NCBI GenBank assembly: GCA_026400415.1
Contig: JAPLPA010000395.1
Coordinates: 6,318-11,450 of the forward strand
Reading direction: 5' to 3'
Source: Afipia sp.
GTDB lineage: Bacteria > Pseudomonadota > Alphaproteobacteria > Rhizobiales > Xanthobacteraceae
DNA length: 5,133 nt
This document shows positions 1 to 5,133 of the stretch, piece after piece. The translations under genes and the position numbers were made by a program. The notes below the pieces were generated by a model. The model did not search any database and had not been told where the DNA came from. It worked only from the letters and a program-made list of their open reading frames with translations. The first letter of the stretch is position 1, and every line of letters starts with the position of its first letter.

Positions 1-73
1 GATAGGCATTTCATGCCCGCCGTTAGCGCTTGATCGCATGACGCGCAGGTGTTCTGCTTAAAAAGAAGCCACT

Positions 74-77
74 GAGG
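74..77 (+). promoter_or_regulatory. Ribosome binding site for the transglutaminase/DUF2126 gene
   Basis: A GAGG motif lies 10 bases before the GTG at position 88. It supports that non-ATG codon as the start. The reading frame also carries an in-frame TGA at 73-75, and the only codons between it and the GTG are GGT TGT TGT ACC, so no earlier start codon is possible. Confidence 0.6.
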
Positions 78-87
78 TTGTTGTACC

Positions 88-3000
88 GTGTCGATCACCG
101 TCGCCCTGCATCACGTCACTCATTATAGGTACGACCAGCCAGTCAATTTGGGGCCGCAGGTTATCCGTCTGCGTCCGGCACCGCACACCCGTACGCGCGT
201 GTCGGGTTATTCGCTAAAGGTTCTGCCCGAGAAACACTTCATCAATTGGCAACAAGACCCGCAGGGCAATTGGCTTGCGCGTTATGTGTTTCCCGACCCG
301 ACGCGTGAATTCAAGATCGAGGTCGATTTCATTGCCGACATGGCCGTGGTGAATCCGTTCGATTTCTTCGTTGAGCCCTATGCGGACAAATTTCCGTTCG
401 TGTACCCGCCCGATCTCGCGGCAGAGCTTGCGCCTTATCTCAAGACCGAACCGTCGACGCCATTGTTCGCGGAGTATCTTGCGACGATTCCGCGCGAGGC
501 CCCGAATACGGTCAATTTTCTTGTCGAGCTTAACGCGAGGTTGCGCGAAAAAATCAATTACATCATTCGCATGGAGCCCGGCGTCTGGACACCGGAAGAA
601 ACGCTGAAGGCGAATTCCGGATCGTGCCGCGACTCCGCATGGTTGTTGATCCAGATTTTTCGTCATCTCGGATTGGCTGCGCGCTTTGTGTCGGGCTACC
701 TCATTCAGCTTGTGCCGGACATCGATCCGCTGGAGGGCCCACGGGAGGTCGCCGCGGACTTCACAGATCTGCACGCATGGGCCGAAGTCTATCTGCCAGG
801 TGCCGGCTGGATCGGGTTCGACGTTACGTCTGGCATGCTGACTGGTGAGGGACATATCCCCGTGGCGGCGGCGCCGCATTACCGCACAGCTGCGCCGATC
901 AGCGGTGCTGTCAGCGCGGGTAGTGCCGATTTCGGATTCGAGATGAGCGTGAAGCGCATCAACGAAGCACCGCGTATTACCAAACCCTTTTCCGATGACT
1001 CGTGGAAGCGTCTCGATGCTCTGGGAGAGAAGGTCGATGCCGACCTTAAAGCCGATGACGTGCGTCTCACGATGGACGGCGAGCCGACATTCGTGTCCAT
1101 CGACGATCTGGAATCCGCCGAATGGAATATCGCGGCGGTCGGTCCGACAAAGCGCAGCATTGCCGATACTCTGATCCGCCGGCTGCGGACACGATTTGCG
1201 CCGGGAGGTTTGCTGCATTACGGGCAGGGCAAATGGTATCCGGGCGAGAGCCTGCCGCGCTGGGCATTCGGACTCTATTGGCGCAAAGATGGTGTTCCGA
1301 TCTGGAAAAACCCGGATTTGATTGCGCCGATCGAAGGTCCCCGAACGGCGAAGATCGAACAGGCGGAAAAATTCGCCACGAGACTCGCAGCAAAGCTCGG
1401 CGTCGATGCGGATCATGTGCTGCCGGCCTATGAAGACCAGACGCACTGGCTGGTCAAGGAAAATGGTCTGCCGGACAATGTCGATCCGAGTGATTCAAAA
1501 CTCGCCGATCCCGAAGAGCGTTCGCGCATGGCACAAGTGTTTCAGCAAGGGCTGAATGTGCCACGTGGATATGTCTTGCCGGTGCAACGTTGGAACGCTG
1601 AAGCAAAAAGCCGCTGGCGCAGCGAAAAATGGAATCTGCGACGTGGCAATCTCTTTCTGATGCCGGGCGACTCGCCGCTGGGATTGCGGCTTCCAATGAA
1701 CTCGCTGCAATGGATTGCGCCTGAAGATTATCCCTACATCGTCGAACAGGATCCGCTGGAGCCGCGCGAGGAATTGCCGGTGTTCGACGGCGGAGCTCAG
1801 TCCGAGCCCGGTGCGCCGCGCCAATTCGTGCAAGAGCAGCAAATCGGCGGCAGCGGTGTTCGCACCGCGTTGTCGATTGAAATCCGCGACGGCATTTTAT
1901 GCGCATTCATGCCGCCGGTGGAAAAGCTCGATGATTATCTGGAGTTGATTGCCGTCGTTGAATCGACCGCCGAAGACATGAAACTTCAGGTTCACGTCGA
2001 AGGCTATGCGCCGCCTTACGATCCGCGTGTCGAGGTTATCAAGGTGACGCCGGATCCGGGCGTGATCGAAATCAATATCCATCCCGCATCGGACTGGCGC
2101 GGCATCGTCGACACCACGATGAGTCTTTATCAGGAGGCCGCGCATGTGCGTCTTGGCGCCAACCGTTTCCTGGTTGATGGACGGCATACCGGCACGGGCG
2201 GCGGCAATCACGTCGTTGTCGGCGGAGCAAAGCCGGCGGACTCTCCCTTTTTGCGCCGACCGGATGTTTTGAAAAGCATCGTGCTTTACTGGCAGCGCCA
2301 TCCGTCGTTGTCGTATCTTTTCTCTGGCATGTTCATCGGGCCGACGAGTCAAGCACCGCGTATCGACGAGGCGCGTCACGACGCGCTGTACGAATTGGAA
2401 ATTGCGATGGCGCAGATACCGCCGCGGGGCGAGAAAGTGCCGCTATGGCTGGTCGATCGTGTATTCCGTCATCTGCTTGTGGACATCACCGGAAATACGC
2501 ACCGGGCGGAAATTTGCATTGACAAACTCTACTCACCGGACGGCCCGACCGGGCGGCTCGGTCTTGTTGAATTTCGTGCGCTGGAAATGCCGCCCGACGC
2601 GCGCATGAGTCTGGCGCAGCAGCTCATTATCAGGGCGTTGATCGCGAAGTTCTGGCGCGAACCGCAAGACGGCAATTTCGTGCGCTGGGGCACAACGTTG
2701 CACGACCGCTTTATGCTTCCGCATTTCATCTGGGAGGATTTCAGGAGCGTCCTGTCTGACCTCGGGCAGTCCGGCTATAACTTCGAGCCTGAATGGTATG
2801 AGGCTCAATTGGAATTTCGCTTTCCTGCTTTCGGTCATGTGCAACACGGCGGCGTGTCGCTCGAACTGCGGCAGGCACTCGAACCCTGGCATGTGCTGGG
2901 CGAGGAAAGCTCAGCCGGGGGCACTGTGCGTTACGTGGATTCGTCGGTCGAGCGACTGCAAGTCAAAGTCAACGATTTCGTCGAAGGCCGGCACGTCGTT

Positions 3001-3369
3001 ACTTGCAATGGCCGCCGCCTGCCGATGACGGGGACCGGCCGCTCAGGTGAAGCGGTCGCCGGAGTCCGGTTCAAGGCGTGGCAGCCATCATCAGGATTGC
3101 ATCCAACCGTTCCCGTCCATGCGCCATTAACGTTCGACATCATCGATACATGGAATGGCCGTTCATTGGGCGGGTGCGTCTATCACGTGGCCCATCCGGG
3201 CGGACGCAGCTACGACACCAAACCGGTCAATACCTATGAGGCCGAGGCACGGAGGCTGGCTAGATTTCAGGATCACGGCCATTCGCCCGGCGCGATCAAT
3301 GTGTCCGCCGAGGAGCGATCCCTCGAATTTCCTCTCACTCTCGACCTGCGGATGCCGTCGCCGCATTGA
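88..3369 (+). CDS. Transglutaminase-like protein fused to a DUF2126 putative amidoligase
   Basis: A 1093-residue, probably cytoplasmic fusion protein; no signal peptide or membrane segment is visible. Residues 1-90 resemble the bacterial transglutaminase N-terminal beta domain (start MSITVALHHVTHYRYD). Residues about 145-250 are the papain-like transglutaminase core with an intact triad: Cys180 in NSGSCRDSAW, His229 in DLHAWAEVY and Asp245 in WIGFDVTSG. In bacteria such cores are often peptidases or amide-exchange enzymes rather than protein crosslinkers. After a linker, residues about 325-1090 form DUF2126, opening with RLTMDGEPTFVSIDD. A Pro/Gly/Gln-rich stretch at 558-590 divides it. The second half carries motifs recalling glutamine-synthetase/glutamate-cysteine-ligase-type enzymes: EINIHPASDWRG (661-672), GTGGGNHVVVGG (702-713) and VEFRALEMPP (827-836). 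About 1100 residues is the usual length for this fusion. The GTG start is fixed by an in-frame stop at 73-75 and by the conserved N-terminus. It is probably co-transcribed with the ATP-grasp gene 50 bases downstream. The family assignment is firm; the amidoligase activity is a family prediction and the substrate is unknown. Confidence 0.93.
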   Translation: MSITVALHHVTHYRYDQPVNLGPQVIRLRPAPHTRTRVSGYSLKVLPEKHFINWQQDPQGNWLARYVFPDPTREFKIEVDFIADMAVVNPFDFFVEPYADKFPFVYPPDLAAELAPYLKTEPSTPLFAEYLATIPREAPNTVNFLVELNARLREKINYIIRMEPGVWTPEETLKANSGSCRDSAWLLIQIFRHLGLAARFVSGYLIQLVPDIDPLEGPREVAADFTDLHAWAEVYLPGAGWIGFDVTSGMLTGEGHIPVAAAPHYRTAAPISGAVSAGSADFGFEMSVKRINEAPRITKPFSDDSWKRLDALGEKVDADLKADDVRLTMDGEPTFVSIDDLESAEWNIAAVGPTKRSIADTLIRRLRTRFAPGGLLHYGQGKWYPGESLPRWAFGLYWRKDGVPIWKNPDLIAPIEGPRTAKIEQAEKFATRLAAKLGVDADHVLPAYEDQTHWLVKENGLPDNVDPSDSKLADPEERSRMAQVFQQGLNVPRGYVLPVQRWNAEAKSRWRSEKWNLRRGNLFLMPGDSPLGLRLPMNSLQWIAPEDYPYIVEQDPLEPREELPVFDGGAQSEPGAPRQFVQEQQIGGSGVRTALSIEIRDGILCAFMPPVEKLDDYLELIAVVESTAEDMKLQVHVEGYAPPYDPRVEVIKVTPDPGVIEINIHPASDWRGIVDTTMSLYQEAAHVRLGANRFLVDGRHTGTGGGNHVVVGGAKPADSPFLRRPDVLKSIVLYWQRHPSLSYLFSGMFIGPTSQAPRIDEARHDALYELEIAMAQIPPRGEKVPLWLVDRVFRHLLVDITGNTHRAEICIDKLYSPDGPTGRLGLVEFRALEMPPDARMSLAQQLIIRALIAKFWREPQDGNFVRWGTTLHDRFMLPHFIWEDFRSVLSDLGQSGYNFEPEWYEAQLEFRFPAFGHVQHGGVSLELRQALEPWHVLGEESSAGGTVRYVDSSVERLQVKVNDFVEGRHVVTCNGRRLPMTGTGRSGEAVAGVRFKAWQPSSGLHPTVPVHAPLTFDIIDTWNGRSLGGCVYHVAHPGGRSYDTKPVNTYEAEARRLARFQDHGHSPGAINVSAEERSLEFPLTLDLRMPSPH

Positions 3370-3405
3370 GCATCGCGCAAGAATAGTTGAAATTGTCGCG
3401 CGAGC

Positions 3406-3410
3406 GGGAG
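3406..3410 (+). promoter_or_regulatory. Ribosome binding site for the ATP-grasp/alpha-E gene
   Basis: GGGAG ends 9 bases before the ATG at 3420, a good Shine-Dalgarno match and spacing. It favours this ATG over the in-frame TTG codons at 3387 and 3393, and over the internal ATG at 3468, which has no comparable purine-rich site upstream. Confidence 0.65.
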
Positions 3411-3419
3411 CGAGTCGGA

Positions 3420-5133
3420 ATGGCGAAAGCGGACGGGGAGGCAACGGGACAATCCGGTCAGCTCGATATGCTGCACTGGTCCCGGACCTACGAGACGCTG
3501 CCCGGAATTCCCGACGAGTTTCTCGATGCGAATGGCGCGCCGCGTGGCGTCTGGACACAATTTCTCAACGCGTTCTCGGAATTTGCTCCGAAGGAAATCG
3601 AGCGCCGCTTTGCGATTGCTGATCAGCACATGCGCGATGCGGGTGTGTCCTATCGCGCACCCGGCGAGACGGCAGATCGTTCATGGCCGCTCAGTCATTT
3701 ACCGCTTCTGATTGGAGCTGCAGAATGGAAGCAGATCTCCGAAGGCATCAAGCAACGTGCCCAGCTTTTTGAGTTGATCCTCCGCGATCTCTATGGCGAT
3801 GGAAAGCTGGTCGCCGATGGAGCATTGCCCGCAGCGGCGATTGCCGGAAGTGCTGAATATCTGAGATCAGTGTGCGGCATCACGCCACCCGGCGGTCAAT
3901 ATCTCAATCTCTATGCCGCCGACATAGGGCGCGGCCCTGACGGTCGATGGTGGGTACTGAACGACCGCACGCAAGCTCCGTCCGGAGCGGGGTACGCGCT
4001 GGAGAATCGGCTTGTGATGGCGCGCGCCCTCACGAGCCTGTTCGGCACGATGAATGTCGAACGGCTGGCGCCATTCTTCGAGGCGTTTCGTGACATCCTG
4101 CGCGGAATTTCCGAACGTGATGAGCCGCGTATCGGATTGCTGACACCGGGAAGTGCCTCTGAGACATATTTCGAGCATTCAACGCTCGCGCGCTATCTGG
4201 GATTTCTTCTGGTTGAGGGCGATGACCTTGCGGTGAGCGACGATCGGTTGCATGTCCGCACCGTCGCGGGCCTCAAGCGCCTCGACGTGTTGCTGCGGCG
4301 GGTCGACTCGAATTCTCTCGATCCGCTCGAACTCGATGCGCGCTCCACTCTCGGTGTTCCGGGCCTGATCGATGTCATCAGGAAGGGCAGTGTTGCGATT
4401 GCCAACATGCCGGGCTCCGGCGTGATGGAAGCGCGCACGCTGCTGGGATTTTTGCCGAGCCTGAGTAAACGCTTGCTCGGCGAAGATTTGAAAATGCCGC
4501 ATATCGCGACTTGGTGGTGCGGACAAAAGTCCGCGCGGGAGGAAGTGCTCGCGCGCCTCGACGAGTTGGCAATCGAAGGCGCTTACAGTCAAAGCGTGCC
4601 GGGGTTTCCCGGTAAGGGGCCGCTGATCGGCGCGTCATTGTCCAAGACGGAACGTGACAAGCTGAAAGACGCGATCAATCATCGCGGAATTGACTTTGTC
4701 GGTCAGGAACTTGTTCGCCTCTCGACCACTCCGGTATGGGAGGACGGACACATCGCGCCCCGACCTTTCGTCTTACGCGTGTTCGCTGCAGCTACGGCGG
4801 ATGGCTGGTCCATTATGCCGGGTGGTTTTTGCAGGATCGCCGAACGCGCCGATGCGCGTGCTGTGTCGATGGGCGAGGGTGCCAGCGCCGCAGACGTCTG
4901 GGTGGTCTCCGACAAGCAGGTCGCAACGTCGAGCCTACTGCCGCCAAGCGACGCGGTCAGCATCAAGCGTATCGCCGGATGGGTACCGAGCCGTGCTGCC
5001 GACAATTTGTTTTGGCTGGGACGTTATCTCGAACGTGCCGAGGCGACGTTGCGATTGGTGCGTGCGCTGAGTGCTGCGATTCGCGAACCGGGCAAAGGCC
5101 CGTCGTCTGCCGGCAACATGATGGAGCGGGTTC
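3420..5133 (+). CDS. Circularly permuted type 2 ATP-grasp protein with alpha-E domain (3' end cut by window)
   Basis: An open frame of 571 codons plus one base runs to the window edge without a stop; an in-frame TAG at 3384-3386 closes it upstream. Residues about 20-500 match the circularly permuted ATP-grasp family (DUF404/DUF407, CP_ATPgrasp_2). Landmarks are YETLPGIPDEFLDANG (24-39), LILRDLYGDGKLVADGALP (119-137), APSGAGYALENR (186-197), LTPGSASETYFEHSTLARYL (241-260), LGVPGLIDVIRKG (311-323), MPHIATWWCGQ (359-369) and DGWSIMPGGF (461-470). SRAADNLFWLGRYLERAE (524-541) is the hallmark first helix of an alpha-E domain (DUF403). Full-length fusions are roughly 800-850 residues, so around 250 residues should lie beyond the window. 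ATP-grasp enzymes join a carboxylate to an amine through an acyl-phosphate. However, the strand that usually reads like VIKPAF is LAIEGAY here, with Glu386 replacing the expected lysine, so activity is uncertain. The gene follows the transglutaminase/DUF2126 gene by 50 bases on the same strand, consistent with an operon. The protein is probably cytoplasmic. Family membership is confident; the reaction and substrate are not known. Confidence 0.92.
   Translation, partial: MAKADGEATGQSGQLDMLHWSRTYETLPGIPDEFLDANGAPRGVWTQFLNAFSEFAPKEIERRFAIADQHMRDAGVSYRAPGETADRSWPLSHLPLLIGAAEWKQISEGIKQRAQLFELILRDLYGDGKLVADGALPAAAIAGSAEYLRSVCGITPPGGQYLNLYAADIGRGPDGRWWVLNDRTQAPSGAGYALENRLVMARALTSLFGTMNVERLAPFFEAFRDILRGISERDEPRIGLLTPGSASETYFEHSTLARYLGFLLVEGDDLAVSDDRLHVRTVAGLKRLDVLLRRVDSNSLDPLELDARSTLGVPGLIDVIRKGSVAIANMPGSGVMEARTLLGFLPSLSKRLLGEDLKMPHIATWWCGQKSAREEVLARLDELAIEGAYSQSVPGFPGKGPLIGASLSKTERDKLKDAINHRGIDFVGQELVRLSTTPVWEDGHIAPRPFVLRVFAAATADGWSIMPGGFCRIAERADARAVSMGEGASAADVWVVSDKQVATSSLLPPSDAVSIKRIAGWVPSRAADNLFWLGRYLERAEATLRLVRALSAAIREPGKGPSSAGNMMERV

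Noticed and set aside
5..17. Perfect 5-base inverted repeat GGCAT-TTC-ATGCC near the window start
   Set aside because: The stem is too short and AT-containing, and no T-run follows, so it does not support a terminator or an operator.
2..61. An open frame from the window edge to TAA at 59-61, possibly the 3' end of an upstream gene
   Set aside because: Nineteen codons with no recognisable motif cannot be told from chance.
30..62. Possible promoter: TTGATC near 30-35 with a weak -10-like element around 55-60
   Set aside because: The -10 region does not resemble TATAAT and the spacing would be about 19 bases. This is not enough to call a promoter, and the real one could lie upstream of the window.
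214..1446. A 410-codon open frame on the minus strand inside the transglutaminase gene
   Set aside because: It lies wholly antisense to a strongly supported conserved gene. Its translation is rich in Arg, Cys and His with no recognisable domain, as expected for a shadow frame in GC-biased coding DNA.
3155..3622. A 155-codon plus-strand frame bridging the end of the first gene and the start of the second
   Set aside because: It overlaps two conserved genes in another frame, is Arg/Ala-rich, matches no family I recognise and has no clear ribosome binding site.
4179..4638. Minus-strand frames of up to 137 codons, and a plus-strand 126-codon frame at 4690-5070, within the ATP-grasp region
   Set aside because: The plus-strand frame beginning at 3420 gives a continuous, motif-rich family match across the whole interval. 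The others are shadows of it.

Overview
This 5.1 kb window is a compact, one-directional (+ strand) piece of a bacterial chromosome. Both genes have their best remembered matches in alphaproteobacteria. Codon use (moderately GC-rich, frequent GCG/CGC/GGC, but still tolerant of TTG and TTT) and the two-gene order suggest a Rhizobiales member, possibly of the Bradyrhizobium/Afipia/Rhodopseudomonas group. That placement is inference; no RNA gene or other taxonomic marker is present.

Layout. Positions 1-87 are a short upstream region that ends in a Shine-Dalgarno-like GAGG. Positions 88-3369 encode a 1093-residue fusion protein. It has an N-terminal bacterial transglutaminase-like module with an intact Cys180/His229/Asp245 triad, followed by a large DUF2126 module thought to be a glutamine-synthetase-type amidoligase. 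A 50-base gap (3370-3419) carries a second Shine-Dalgarno site. From 3420 to the window edge there is a second open frame, 571 codons long here and cut off. It is a circularly permuted type 2 ATP-grasp protein (older names DUF404/DUF407) that is just entering its C-terminal alpha-E domain (DUF403) when the sequence stops.

How they fit together. Transglutaminase-like proteins, circularly permuted ATP-grasp ligases and alpha-E proteins are known to sit in conserved bacterial neighbourhoods, often with a further transglutaminase and the proteasome-related peptidase Anbu. They have been predicted to form a peptide-synthesis, peptide-tagging or protein-modification system. The substrate and product are not established. 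The window holds the first part of such a cluster, and the rest, if present, lies beyond position 5133. The most notable local detail is that the ATP-grasp module seems to lack a lysine usually found in its nucleotide-binding strand (Glu386 here), so it may be catalytically divergent or inactive. No mobile element, CRISPR array, tRNA, rRNA or convincing terminator was seen.
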